Source: Bin80 sp965215475 (GTDB lineage Bacteria; Bacteroidota; Rhodothermia; Rhodothermales; Bin80). From it: a stretch of DNA of 64,000 nt. Below are positions 17,370 to 26,428 of this stretch, piece by piece (the first letter of the stretch is position 1; every line of letters starts with the position of its first letter). The translations under genes were made by a program, and so were the position numbers. The stretch spans positions 868,001 through 932,000 of the forward strand of contig OZ244061.1 in assembly GCA_965215475.1 (NCBI GenBank). Reading direction: 5' to 3'. The notes below the pieces were generated by a model. The model was not told the DNA's origin. It was given only the letters and a program-made list of their open reading frames with translations, and made no database searches.

Positions 17370-19364
17370 TTAAAAGAGAAACAATGCAATCATGATCACC
17401 GATCCCAAAAGGATAGCCAGTGCATAATTCTGTACAACTCCGGTCTGCAAGCGCCCAAACAACCAACTGAATGCCAGAGATACTCGTGCGGCTGCATTGA
17501 CCAGTCCATCCACGACATATTGATCGAACGGAGCCAAGGCCTTATTTGCCCCTTGAATGGTTGGCCGAACAATCGTTCGATCATAAAATTTGTCCCAATA
17601 ATAACTTGATTGCCACCAGTGGTATAAAAAACCAAATCGACTCTGGATCAGCTCATCACCACTCAACTCATATCTGCTAAAGAATCTCCATGCCCACAGC
17701 ACTCCTATGATCGCAATCACTGCTCCCAACAGGATCAATCCGATTTCAACTGCAACACTTACATGAGCCTGAATTTCTGGCTCTGCAACCGGGCCTACCT
17801 GATCTCCATGCCCGACTAGATAATCATGAATCCAGTTCGACAACCCGATCTTTTTGGCGACTTTAGGAAATCCAATCATACCCCCAACCAGAGATAATCC
17901 AGCCAGAAGGACCAGCGGTACTGTCATGGATTGAGGAGACTCATGAGGGTGCACTTTATCCTGCATTGGCCACCTTGCACTCCCCTCGAACGTCAGCATA
18001 TACGAACGCATCATGTAGAACGCCGTCAGTAATGCAGTGATAATCCCAATTCCCCAGACAAACCATGCATAAGGATGCCCATCGTATCCAAACTCAAATG
18101 CCTTGAACAGGATTTCATCTTTTGAAAAGAACCCAGCCGTGAGAGGAATACCTGCGATGGCAAGCGTGGACAAGAGATAGGTCCATCGGGTAATGGGCAT
18201 ATATTGTTTTAGCCCACCCATGAAGCGCATATCCTGCGCATCAAAATCCCCATCGTATTCCTCATGCCGAAGATCATGTTCTACATGATGCATCCCATGA
18301 ATCACGCTACCTGATCCCAGAAACAGACAGGCCTTAAAGAAGGCATGAGTTATGACGTGAAAGATGGCAACAAAAAATGCGCCGACCCCGGCCGCCATGA
18401 ACATATAGCCTAATTGGGAGATCGTTGAATAGGCAAGAACACGTTTGATATCACGCTGCGTCAGGGCAATCGTTGCTGCCAAAATGGCTGTCACCGCACC
18501 AATTATCGCAATGACTGCCATCACGTGGGGCGTCATCAGCACCAGTGGGGAGAGCCGAGCCAGCAGATAAAGACCGCTCGTAACCATCGTTGCTGCATGG
18601 ATCAGTGCGGAAACGGGGGTCGGACCCGCCATGGCATCGGGAAGCCAAACGAATAGAGGAATCTGGGCACTTTTTCCCGTAGCTCCCAAAAACAAAAGAA
18701 AGACCACTATTGTAATTGTGCCCTGCGACATTACTTCCGCGCCCGATAAAACGCTATTGAAATCCAGCCCCCCTACTTCACGAACCAGAATAAACATGGC
18801 GAGAAGGAAGCAAAAATCCCCAACCCGGTTCACGATGAATGCCTTGCTTGCCGCCGCACTATTCTTTCGCTCTTCATACCAGAATCCGATCAATAAATAA
18901 GAGCAAAGCCCGACGCCTTCCCATCCCAAAAACATCAGTAACAGGTTATCTGCCAGAACCAGGTTTAGCATCATAAAAATGAACAGGTTCAGATAGGCGA
19001 AAAATTTCCAAAAGGATCGGTCTTCTGCCATGTAGCCCGTGGAATAGACATGAATCAATGCCCCAACCCCCGTGACCACTAGAGTCATGATCAACGAGAG
19101 CTGATCCACCCGATACGCAATCTCTACGGAGAAATCTCCTGCCTTCATCCACGTATAGACGGACGTGATGGATGCCGTATCTACTCCTTGGAAAAACAGG
19201 CTCGCCGCAAGACCAAAGGGAATCGCGACCATCAATGTCCCAAACGCCCCCAACACCCCCTTATGAGCACGGAGCCCGCTGGCAAATAATGGGATGATTC
19301 CTAGCAATACAGCCCCAATGAGAGGCAAAAGAATAATGAGCTGGACCATCAAATTCGTAGACAT
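17370..19364 (-). CDS. nuoL: NADH-quinone oxidoreductase subunit L
   Basis: A 664-residue subunit, the largest antiporter-like protein of complex I. Diagnostic segments include FLGWEGVGLCSYLLIGFWYE, FVWLPDAMAGPTPVSALIHAATMVTSG and DIKRVLAYSTISQLGYMF. The long C-terminal part with further helices fits the lateral helix that spans the pumping arm. It starts four bases after the nuoK stop, in the same operon. Confidence 0.96.
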   Translation of the reverse strand: MSTNLMVQLIILLPLIGAVLLGIIPLFASGLRAHKGVLGAFGTLMVAIPFGLAASLFFQGVDTASITSVYTWMKAGDFSVEIAYRVDQLSLIMTLVVTGVGALIHVYSTGYMAEDRSFWKFFAYLNLFIFMMLNLVLADNLLLMFLGWEGVGLCSYLLIGFWYEERKNSAAASKAFIVNRVGDFCFLLAMFILVREVGGLDFNSVLSGAEVMSQGTITIVVFLLFLGATGKSAQIPLFVWLPDAMAGPTPVSALIHAATMVTSGLYLLARLSPLVLMTPHVMAVIAIIGAVTAILAATIALTQRDIKRVLAYSTISQLGYMFMAAGVGAFFVAIFHVITHAFFKACLFLGSGSVIHGMHHVEHDLRHEEYDGDFDAQDMRFMGGLKQYMPITRWTYLLSTLAIAGIPLTAGFFSKDEILFKAFEFGYDGHPYAWFVWGIGIITALLTAFYMMRSYMLTFEGSARWPMQDKVHPHESPQSMTVPLVLLAGLSLVGGMIGFPKVAKKIGLSNWIHDYLVGHGDQVGPVAEPEIQAHVSVAVEIGLILLGAVIAIIGVLWAWRFFSRYELSGDELIQSRFGFLYHWWQSSYYWDKFYDRTIVRPTIQGANKALAPFDQYVVDGLVNAAARVSLAFSWLFGRLQTGVVQNYALAILLGSVIMIALFLF

Positions 19365-19368
19365 TCAC

Positions 19369-19674
19369 TCAGTGTCTGAATAATTTGATATCGTTAACAT
19401 CAACGGTAAGCTTATTGCGGAAAATGGCAATCACAATTGCAAGACCAATGGCCGCTTCTGCGGCGGCGACCGCAATGACAAAGACGACCAGGATTTGACC
19501 CGATACATCCCCCATGTACTGTGCAAATGAAACGAGGGTAATATTTACTGCATTGAGCATGAGTTCGATACACATCAAAATCACGATCAAATTACTTCGG
19601 TAAAGGACGCCCATTACTCCGATAGAGAAGAGTACTGCACTGAGCGTCAAATACCATGTAAGAGGAAGTTCCAT
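19369..19674 (-). CDS. nuoK: NADH-quinone oxidoreductase subunit K
   Basis: A 101-residue protein with three membrane helices. It shows the NuoK pattern: two conserved glutamates in membrane helices (IELMLNAVN and AAAEAAIGLAIVIAIFR), which lie on the proton path connecting quinone reduction to the pumping subunits. It is six bases downstream of nuoJ and four bases upstream of nuoL. Confidence 0.96.
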   Translation of the reverse strand: MELPLTWYLTLSAVLFSIGVMGVLYRSNLIVILMCIELMLNAVNITLVSFAQYMGDVSGQILVVFVIAVAAAEAAIGLAIVIAIFRNKLTVDVNDIKLFRH

Positions 19675-19680
19675 TAATCT

Positions 19681-20181
19681 TTATTCAAACGTACGTTTTG
19701 CGAGCATCACTGCACCTACAGTTGCAACCAGGAGAAGAATTCCAATGATCTCAAACGGAAGTAAATAACGGGTAAATAATGCTTCTGCAAGCCTTAATGT
19801 AGATCCAGATTCTGGATTCACCATGATCGAGGATAATGGTTCTGAGGTTGTCGCGGTAACGTATACCAATTGTGCTAGAATCACGGTGAACAAGATAAAT
19901 CCAATTCCCTTTTTGCCATCAATCCGTTCCACTTCAGGAGCCGCACTCAGATTCAGTAACATGATTACAAATAAAAACAGGACCATAATTGCTCCTGCAT
20001 AAACCAGCACCTGGACAACCGCAATAAACTCAGCATTCAACAGCACATACAAACCCGCCACACATAGCATCACGAGAATCAGCCACAATGCACTCTGCAC
20101 AGGACTGCGTGAAATCAGCATTGCAAGGGCTGCGAACACCGCAATCAGGCTGGTGGCAACAAAAAATACTTCGGCGAACAT
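19681..20181 (-). CDS. nuoJ: NADH-quinone oxidoreductase subunit J
   Basis: A 166-residue membrane protein with five hydrophobic segments. The VQVLVYAGAIMVLFLFVIMLL stretch is the conserved NuoJ helix 3, whose pi-bulge takes part in coupling. It is the first complex I gene in this cluster; genes nuoA to nuoI are not in the window, so the complex I genes are split between loci. The 81-bp gap upstream (20182-20262) separates it from the DnaQ-Cho gene, and the promoter may lie there or further upstream. Confidence 0.95.
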   Translation of the reverse strand: MFAEVFFVATSLIAVFAALAMLISRSPVQSALWLILVMLCVAGLYVLLNAEFIAVVQVLVYAGAIMVLFLFVIMLLNLSAAPEVERIDGKKGIGFILFTVILAQLVYVTATTSEPLSSIMVNPESGSTLRLAEALFTRYLLPFEIIGILLLVATVGAVMLAKRTFE

Positions 20182-20262
20182 ACGTACACTTAAGTTCTAG
20201 ACTCGGCAAATTTAGGTAAATTTTCGCAGCTGTTCACTATCCAAAGGGAGTGAAAATTATAA

Positions 20263-21906
20263 TTATTTTTTTGCAGATGAATGTAGTTGATCAAGATTTT
20301 CCTCCAGTCCCGCAAAAAATTCCATAAAGGATGCCTTTGATGCCAACAATAATACAGTAATACGGCCCCGCTCCTTGAACATCCAGGATCCAAGAATTGT
20401 GATCGCGTCCACCTGCCGCATTGACAGTCGATCTGGTGGATGAAGTACTCGCTCTTTGAACATTGTTTTTGCCGTATCGAGGATCTTGGAACTGCTTGGC
20501 CATACAATATGTGCAATGGGAAACCCGTAAGCTATGAAGTGTACTTCAGCTGTGGCGTTGAACGTATGTATGACTACACCGGTCCTTTTCAGCAGAGGTA
20601 TGCGTAGAAAGTTAGGGCGAGAATAGATGGACGTCATGAACTCTAATTCATCACGAATCCGTGCAGCCTGCTCATATTCCTTGACCTGAGAGTACTCTTT
20701 CATTCTTCTTTCGAGTAAAGTTAAGGTGCTAGTGTTCTTTCCCTCAAGAAAAGCAGATACGCACTCAAACCCTTCCTCTGTCAACGGGCCTCCAATTCGG
20801 GAAGCCTCCAACCCCACCCCCTTCCCCTCAAGAGATTGAAATCCGCTGGGGGACGCTCCATAGAGTGACACCAGTATCTGGGCTAAATATGTGGCTTCCT
20901 TACGTGTTGCCATCGGGCCATAATGTCTGGCTCCATCTGCGCGAATATGCTGAATGAGGGTGATCCATCCTGAGTCAGAAATGTCCCCGAGTCGTAGAAA
21001 AACCCGATTCCGGTGTTTTCTGCCTGCTTTATTGAACGGCGGAATATATTCTTTAATGAGTCGTGACTCCAATAACAGTGCTTCCAACTCTGTCTCCGTC
21101 TCTGTCCATTGAATTTCATGGACTTGCCCGATCATCGCTCGGATATGTTTTGCATGATTGTCTGTACCTGCAAAATAGCTACGAACTCGGTCACGGAGTA
21201 CACGGGCTTTCCCAATATAGAGCAGCTTCCCATCCTTCCTCCGCATCTGATAGACTCCTGGAGAATCAGGAAGGTTCTTTAGATAATGTTCCCGAATATG
21301 GTCTAAACGCTTCCGTTCAGCGGAACTCTTGTTGTAGGAAGAATACTGATAATTCAGTAACTCCTCCAGAGTGGTGATCTCATGCTGTCTCTCCAGCATA
21401 AGAAGTAATTTAGCAAAGACCTCTTGTGTGGCTGTCGCATCACTAAGAGCACGATGACGATCCTCGGAATGAATCCTAAAATGATGAATCAAGCTCTCCA
21501 AGCTCTTTGATTTCAACCCTCTCAGAAGACGACGTGCCACACGCACCGTGCACAGTTTCTGATTATTGAGAGGTGGCAGATCTGCACGACTGATTTCTGC
21601 AGCAATAAACCCCCAGTCAAACCTAACATTATGTGCTACAAAAATTGCATCTCCTAAAAATTCAATGAATCTTGGAAGTACATCAGCAATGATCGGTTGC
21701 CCAACTATATCGTTGGTCATGATTCCGGTAAGATTCGTAATCTGCCAAGGCACCTTGGATTCTGGATTCACTAATTGTTCAAATGTGTCTATGACCGTAT
21801 TCCCCTTCACCCTGACGGCTGCGATCTCAAGAATCCGAGCATGATCTGGCTCCAGTCCTGTTGTTTCCAGGTCGACGACCACAAAATCAGCATCTTTTAT
21901 CTGCAT
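20263..21906 (-). CDS. DnaQ-like exonuclease fused to GIY-YIG (Cho/UvrC-like) nuclease
   Basis: A protein of about 547 residues with two nucleases. Residues 1-170 are a DEDDh exonuclease: VDLETTGLEPD, VAHNVRFDWGF and HRALSDATAT hold the catalytic D, E, D, H and D. Residues of about 210-300 form a GIY-YIG domain (DSPGVYQM, LLYIGKARVLRDRVRSYF, and the glutamate in ELEALLLESRLIKEY). A UVR-like motif (RRMKEYSQVKEYEQAARIRDELE) follows. Such DnaQ-Cho fusions are known in other phyla and are thought to act in repair on damage-containing strands. The in-frame TTG at 21915 is less likely than the ATG at 21906. It is divergent from mdh. Confidence 0.85.
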   Translation of the reverse strand: MQIKDADFVVVDLETTGLEPDHARILEIAAVRVKGNTVIDTFEQLVNPESKVPWQITNLTGIMTNDIVGQPIIADVLPRFIEFLGDAIFVAHNVRFDWGFIAAEISRADLPPLNNQKLCTVRVARRLLRGLKSKSLESLIHHFRIHSEDRHRALSDATATQEVFAKLLLMLERQHEITTLEELLNYQYSSYNKSSAERKRLDHIREHYLKNLPDSPGVYQMRRKDGKLLYIGKARVLRDRVRSYFAGTDNHAKHIRAMIGQVHEIQWTETETELEALLLESRLIKEYIPPFNKAGRKHRNRVFLRLGDISDSGWITLIQHIRADGARHYGPMATRKEATYLAQILVSLYGASPSGFQSLEGKGVGLEASRIGGPLTEEGFECVSAFLEGKNTSTLTLLERRMKEYSQVKEYEQAARIRDELEFMTSIYSRPNFLRIPLLKRTGVVIHTFNATAEVHFIAYGFPIAHIVWPSSSKILDTAKTMFKERVLHPPDRLSMRQVDAITILGSWMFKERGRITVLLLASKASFMEFFAGLEENLDQLHSSAKK

Positions 21907-21984
21907 GGGTTGCAATTATGTGAGTAAATTCATCAACTTATGCGTACTAGATCCATCATCTATCACCATTTTAGTAAGTATTTC

Positions 21985-22932
21985 ATGAATAAGGTTACCG
22001 TGATCGGAGCTGGCAATGTCGGAGCCACCGTTGCCGAGTGCGTGGCACGTAAAGATATGATCAAAGAAGTAGTTTTGATTGATATCAAGGATGGATTGTC
22101 CGAGGGGAAGGCTCTTGACATCGCTCAATCCGCTCCCATCCACTTATTTGACACCCATGTCAAGGGGGTTACCAACGATTATGACGCCACTGCAAATTCT
22201 GATATTTGTGTGATCACTAGTGGAGTACCACGTAGGCCTGGGATGAGCCGGGATGACCTATTAGGCATCAATGCGAATATCGTACGCTCCGTGACAGAGT
22301 CATTTGTTGATAAAAGCCCGAATGCTATCATGATTGTCATCTCTAACCCGCTGGATGTGATGACTTATGTAGCCCACCAAGCAAGTAAATTTCCATCTCA
22401 TCGGGTTTTTGGAATGGCTGGTGTTTTGGATACTGCACGGTTTCGCACTTTTCTGGCTATGGAATTGGGGGGATCCGTTAAGGATATTCAGGCACTCTTG
22501 ATGGGGGGGCATGGAGATACGATGGTTCCCTTGGCCCGCTATACCAGCATTGGGGGAATTCCGATCACCGAACTGCTCTCACAAGATCGGATTGAATCCA
22601 TCGTCGAGCGTACAAAGAGTGGAGGGGGCGAGATTGTTCAGCTCATGGGAACTTCGGCCTGGTATGCCCCTGGGGCTGCCGCCGCAGAAATGGTTGAAGC
22701 CATCGTCAAGGATTCGGGTCGAATCCTTCCCTGCGCCGTATGTCCATCAGGAGAATACGGGCTCTCTGATTTATTTATCGGTCTTCCCGTTCGACTTGGC
22801 CGCTCTGGAATTGAAGAGATCATTACCGTTGATCTGAACAAGTCGGAACAGGCATTACTCGAAGTTTCCGCCGATCATATTCGCAATAACCTCGAAGATC
22901 TCAGGCGTGTTCTGAGTCAACCTGAGGCTTAA
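21985..22932 (+). CDS. mdh: malate dehydrogenase (LDH-like type)
   Basis: A protein of about 315 residues. The Rossmann motif VTVIGAGNVGATVAE and the NAD-selecting aspartate in VLIDIKDG start the protein. The substrate loop GVPRRPGMSRDDLL, with its arginines, fits oxaloacetate/malate, and the catalytic histidine lies in MGGHGDTMVPL. It catalyses the last step of the citric acid cycle. I prefer the ATG at 21985 because it begins exactly at the Rossmann strand; the upstream frame from 21940 has no family counterpart. Its 3' end overlaps the convergent smr-like gene by 32 bases. Confidence 0.93.
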   Translation: MNKVTVIGAGNVGATVAECVARKDMIKEVVLIDIKDGLSEGKALDIAQSAPIHLFDTHVKGVTNDYDATANSDICVITSGVPRRPGMSRDDLLGINANIVRSVTESFVDKSPNAIMIVISNPLDVMTYVAHQASKFPSHRVFGMAGVLDTARFRTFLAMELGGSVKDIQALLMGGHGDTMVPLARYTSIGGIPITELLSQDRIESIVERTKSGGGEIVQLMGTSAWYAPGAAAAEMVEAIVKDSGRILPCAVCPSGEYGLSDLFIGLPVRLGRSGIEEIITVDLNKSEQALLEVSADHIRNNLEDLRRVLSQPEA

Positions 22933-23191
22933 GCTTGACCAGAGTCGCTCCCCAGCTACTTGAATCTGTTGATGTCTTCCAGTATTTGACAAGGGTAGAT
23001 TTTGCAAGTACAGCATGCACCGTTGCTCGTAAAGCTCCTGTCCCCTTGCCATGAATGATGCGCAGGTGATAGATACCTTCGCTGTGGCACGCTCGGATAT
23101 ACTCCCTGGTCACATCGGCTGCCTCCTTTGGAAGGAAGGTATGCAGATCCAGAACCCCATCTGTAGGATATTGGAAAATCTTGTCCTTCAT
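22901..23191 (-). CDS. small Smr-domain protein
   Basis: A 96-residue stand-alone Smr domain: VLDLHTFLPKEAADVTREYI, then the IIHGKGTGALRATVHAVLA motif typical of the C-terminal domain of MutS2. Smr domains bind branched DNA or RNA and may nick them. Stand-alone forms are common and their roles vary. The last 32 bases overlap the 3' end of mdh on the other strand, so the two transcripts must overlap. The domain is related to the Smr part of MutS2 at 54446-56584, which has the same HGTGTGALR-type motif. Confidence 0.85.
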   Translation of the reverse strand: MKDKIFQYPTDGVLDLHTFLPKEAADVTREYIRACHSEGIYHLRIIHGKGTGALRATVHAVLAKSTLVKYWKTSTDSSSWGATLVKLKPQVDSEHA

Positions 23192-23493
23192 GAAGCCCCG
23201 TGAATCTTACCACATCTCCCGAAAAGAATGCCTTCGCTTTGCATCAGTTCCATTTAACTGCAATTCGGTATCTTTCATATTTATTGACCCAAACAATTTG
23301 ATTCTGAACCTTGAAGAGAGTAGATTTTTTGCATGCTTGTCCCATGCAGAGAATCACACCTGTGTAATACTGTCTTTGTTCAAACTGATACGAACACGAA
23401 AACAAATAGATTTTGACAAAAAGACCCAGTATAGTACGCAAAAACCATCCAGAGCATTCATCGGCCATAAGTCGCTTTGACGTGCTGGAAACC

Positions 23494-24126
23494 ATGGTTG
23501 ATGAGGATCTGATGGAGCTTTTTCAGTCAGGAACGGTGGAGGCCTATAATATTCTTGTAAACCGCTACAGTGAACGCCTCATGCATTATTTGTTTGGTTT
23601 TTTAGGCGACAAAAAACGTTGTGAAGATCTACTTCAGGAAACGTTCCTTCGTGTCCACCGCAACCGTCATGCTTATCAGCGTATTGCAAAATTCTCTACA
23701 TGGCTCTATACGATCGCAGGAAATTTAGCACGAAGTGAATATCGTAAGCAGAAGCGCCGGCATATGCATTCAATCCAAGCCTGGAGCAGAGAGAATGAAG
23801 AATACGAGATGCCGCTTCCTGACGAGACCTTTTTACCTGATAAACAAACAGAGAGAGCTCTCCAAGATGAGCATATCCAAGAAGCACTGGGATCACTCTC
23901 GTCAAATTACAGGGAGATTGTGATTCTTCGGGATATTCAGCAACTATCTTATAGTGAGATTGCACAAATTACTGGACTTCCAATGGGTACGGTAAAGAGC
24001 CGCATCAATCGTGGACGTAGCAAGCTACAAGGGATCCTCAGGGATATCTATCCTTTCGCAAAAAAATCAAATCTCCTCCCGATAAATTTAATTGAGAATC
24101 GTGCTCAGATAGAAGCAGTCGAATGA
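23494..24126 (+). CDS. ECF-type RNA polymerase sigma factor
   Basis: A protein of about 210 residues with region 2 (YNILVNRYSERLMHYLFGFLGDKKRCEDLLQ... and FSTWLYTIAGNLARSEYRKQKRR) and region 4 (YREIVILRDIQQLSYSEIAQITGLPMGTVKSRINRGR). It directs RNA polymerase to a small set of promoters. The frame opens at a TTG at 23413, but the ATG at 23494 matches the usual family start (MVDEDLMELFQSG). No anti-sigma factor lies next to it; instead a DUF971 gene overlaps its stop by four bases, so the usual ECF partner is missing. Confidence 0.9.
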   Translation: MVDEDLMELFQSGTVEAYNILVNRYSERLMHYLFGFLGDKKRCEDLLQETFLRVHRNRHAYQRIAKFSTWLYTIAGNLARSEYRKQKRRHMHSIQAWSRENEEYEMPLPDETFLPDKQTERALQDEHIQEALGSLSSNYREIVILRDIQQLSYSEIAQITGLPMGTVKSRINRGRSKLQGILRDIYPFAKKSNLLPINLIENRAQIEAVE

Positions 24127-24446
24127 GTTTGCTTCCCGATGAATTAACCTGCCAACGCCTCAAGATTGACAAAAAAGCACAGACTCTGGAAGTTCAATGG
24201 TCCGATGGGCATCACTGTATTTTTCCTCTGGATGGCTTAAGACGTGCATGCCCATGTGCAGCATGCCAGGGGCACGAAAAAATGCACGAACTTCCTGATC
24301 CCGAAATATTTCGTCTCCCTGCCTTAATGCAATGGAACCATGTCAAAATCGAAATCGCGGGGAGTGTGGGAGTGCGCCTTACCTGGGATGATGGGCACAA
24401 CAGTGGGATCTATACCTGGGCGCGCCTGCGTGCCATGTGTCCGTGA
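24123..24446 (+). CDS. DUF971 family protein
   Basis: A 107-residue protein matching DUF971, the domain found at the N-terminus of gamma-butyrobetaine hydroxylases: LEVQWSDGHHCIFPLDGLRRACPCAACQG and VRLTWDDGHNSGIYTWARLR. Conserved cysteines and histidines suggest metal binding, and stand-alone members are often linked to iron-sulphur cluster genes. The start codon overlaps the sigma factor stop (ATGA), so the two are translationally coupled. The role remains unknown. Confidence 0.85.
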   Translation: MSLLPDELTCQRLKIDKKAQTLEVQWSDGHHCIFPLDGLRRACPCAACQGHEKMHELPDPEIFRLPALMQWNHVKIEIAGSVGVRLTWDDGHNSGIYTWARLRAMCP

Positions 24447-24952
24447 AGAAAATTTCATCTCTATTGTTGTGCAGAAGATTGATTGACGATCCTTGAACCT
24501 ACACATACAATATGAGGCCAAGATACAGCGATCACTTGGGTTCAACCCTGGCAATTTTCAATCATCATTTGGATATAAAACAACTCCTTCAATAAACGAT
24601 CCTGAACCTATCATCCTACAATCTTCATCAAAGGAATGATTTCCCCTGAAATCTGAGTAAAACGAAAATTCCGATCAAATGGGCGTGTTGGAGATAAAAG
24701 TGAATGCGTCATGAATCATATGGGACGAGACACAAAAGCAGGGAGAAAACCATTATAACGTGTCTTTCTGAATTCAAAACTCGGCCCCGAAGATGTGATA
24801 TGGGCAAACCCAAGAAAATTTCACTTCATCCGTGAATTTCAGCTCCAAATTTTGTGCGCAATTTCAACAATACTGATGGATTTTTCAAAAACAGGAAGCA
24901 AGCATGCACTCATTTTAAAACAAAGTTTCACACACCTATTTAATCACATACA
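24447..24952. other. AT-rich intergenic region without recognisable gene
   Basis: This 506-bp stretch between the DUF971 gene and the peroxiredoxin gene shows no coding signal on either strand and no clear repeat. The peroxiredoxin promoter should lie at its right end. Confidence 0.5.
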
Positions 24953-25432
24953 ATGAAGTTAAAGGTTGGAAGCAGTGCACCCAATTTTACGGGGATATTA
25001 TCGGATGGAAGTCGAATTAGTCTAAGTGATTTTCGTGGGTCCAAGGTGGCGGTATACTTTTACCCTATGAGCCATTCAATCGGATGTACCAGCGAGGCCT
25101 GTAGTATTCGTGATTATTGGGAAGAAATCGAGCATGCAGGAATTGTTGTGATCGGAATTTCGGCAGATACACCTAAGTCACAACGAAAATTTATAGCAAA
25201 GCATGATTTACCATTTAAGTTGGTGTCAGACAAGAAAAAACAGATCATTGATGACTACGGAACTTGGAGGAAAGGTGGGGCCATGCTCTATGGCAGATCT
25301 AAGTTGGGAGTCCGTCGACGCACGTTTCTAATTGATGAATCAGGCACGATCGTTAAAATCTTGATGGATCCGAGTCTTACGGTTCATGGTAAAGAAATAT
25401 ATGACGCATTTGCAGAATTGGGCAATCAATGA
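24953..25432 (+). CDS. bcp: peroxiredoxin of the BCP/PrxQ type
   Basis: A 159-residue thioredoxin-fold peroxidase. The peroxidatic cysteine lies in GCTSEACSIRD, and the second cysteine five residues on is the resolving cysteine of the BCP/PrxQ subgroup. The upstream YFYPMSHS replaces the common YPKDNTP, keeping the proline and the hydroxyl residue three before the cysteine. It reduces hydroperoxides using thioredoxin. No signal peptide is seen. It is the last core gene before the mobile-element zone. Confidence 0.88.
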   Translation: MKLKVGSSAPNFTGILSDGSRISLSDFRGSKVAVYFYPMSHSIGCTSEACSIRDYWEEIEHAGIVVIGISADTPKSQRKFIAKHDLPFKLVSDKKKQIIDDYGTWRKGGAMLYGRSKLGVRRRTFLIDESGTIVKILMDPSLTVHGKEIYDAFAELGNQ

Positions 25433-25691
25433 CGAGTGGCGACCCCTATGAAACAGTTGTAGGGTTAGAAGCCCATTGTTAACGAATTCCAAAACGTTCG
25501 GCGAGTTAGATCTAACGAAAAACACGATTCTAATCTCCACACAAAGGCTAAATCCATCCGACGGAATTCACAGAGAGGGGTTGTAGAGTCAAGAGTTCGT
25601 CGCGTTTCTTATGTCCTACGGGTCATTCGCTTTCGTTGTTCACGCACCCATTGGTAGGCTCCTACAAGTCGTTTCCGACCTCCTGCTCGTC

Positions 25692-25726
25692 AAACCGGAC
25701 GTGCGGTTTTCCCGCATCCGGCTTTC
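25692..25726 (-). ncRNA. group II intron domain V
   Basis: On the minus strand the hairpin begins AAAGCCGGATGCGG, has a GAAA loop, and closes with ACCGCACGTCCGGTTTG. The AGC triad, the CG bulge and the GNRA-type tetraloop are those of the catalytic domain V. This is the most secure piece of the intron remnant. Confidence 0.75.
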
Positions 25727-25734
25727 CGTTGATC

Positions 25735-25885
25735 TCATGACTTCGCCCATGGAAGGCCTTTGGTCGTTGGAACAAGGCGATGTAATCCATAGATGTTCAT
25801 CTGAAAAATGCGCCTATTTCCCAGTTCGCACCTTGTATTTGTGACAAAACCACGGTCGCAACCGCTTGAATGGCTTTCTCATGTA
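25735..25885 (-). pseudogene. C-terminal remnant of a group II intron reverse transcriptase/maturase
   Basis: Minus-strand translation gives FCHKYKVRTGK, then a stop codon, then AHFSDEHL, and after a one-base shift YGLHRLVPTTKGLPWAKS and a stop. This pattern matches the C-terminal maturase region of intron-encoded proteins, which lies directly upstream of domain V. At least one in-frame stop and one frameshift show that it is dead, and the reverse transcriptase domain is missing. Confidence 0.65.
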
Positions 25886-26428
25886 GTACGGTCCGAGATC
25901 TCTGAACCCTATCAGATCCTATTAGGTGTTCACCAGTACTCATGTCCTTTCGTTCTTATCCATACTATGATCAACGGAGGATTCCTTTTCTCTACGGACA
26001 TTCCTCCGCGTCTTCGGTACTACAGACCCATCCGCCCAACCTGCCCCTCGTGGGATTCTGGTTGCCTTGTACATCGGCACCAATAGGGCTTCCCGTGTTG
26101 CCACTCCTTCCATCTTACATGCATCCCGAGATCAATACCCCGACGGATATAGCCCGGTGCGTGTAGTGTCGGTCTTCTCCTAGACGATCAGCGGCCTTCC
26201 TCTATGAAACGAAGGGTCGGCTCCCGTATTACATGTTTCGAGGCCTGCTCAATCTTCATGCTCGTTTCGGCCTGCATGCTCGCTGAATCGCCTACGCGAT
26301 CCTTTTATCCAAAATGCTTCCATTCATGTCGTTACCTCCATCAATCGTTTTGGTTGCTACCAGATGGAATGACAGTTGCTGGGTGGATCTCGCAACCCAC
26401 AAGAAAAAAGCATCTTTCCACGGCACAC

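Larger units (their letters stand above)
25645..26400 (-). mobile_element. group II intron remnant lacking its maturase
   Basis: Read on the minus strand, this stretch resembles a group II intron whose open reading frame has been deleted. At its 3' end lie a recognisable domain V (25692-25726) and a domain VI-like hairpin. Upstream are structured segments resembling domains I to III, for example AACGAGCATGAAGATTGAGC near 26260 and ATACGGGAGCCGACCC near 26215. Only a frame-broken piece of the C-terminus of the intron-encoded protein remains (listed separately). The 5' end near 26400 (GTGGGTTGCGAG) is a guess. The element is immobile by itself but might still splice if supplied with a maturase. 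Confidence 0.55.

Noticed and set aside
23413..23432. TTGACA followed by TATAGT as a sigma-70 promoter
   Set aside because: The spacing is only 11 bases, too short for a functional promoter.
23413..23494. TTG at 23413 as start of the sigma factor
   Set aside because: The 27 extra residues have no family counterpart, and the ATG at 23494 begins at the usual point of the protein.
25611..26166. Plus-strand open frames of 74-92 codons
   Set aside because: They are antisense to the group II intron remnant, whose structure is on the minus strand.
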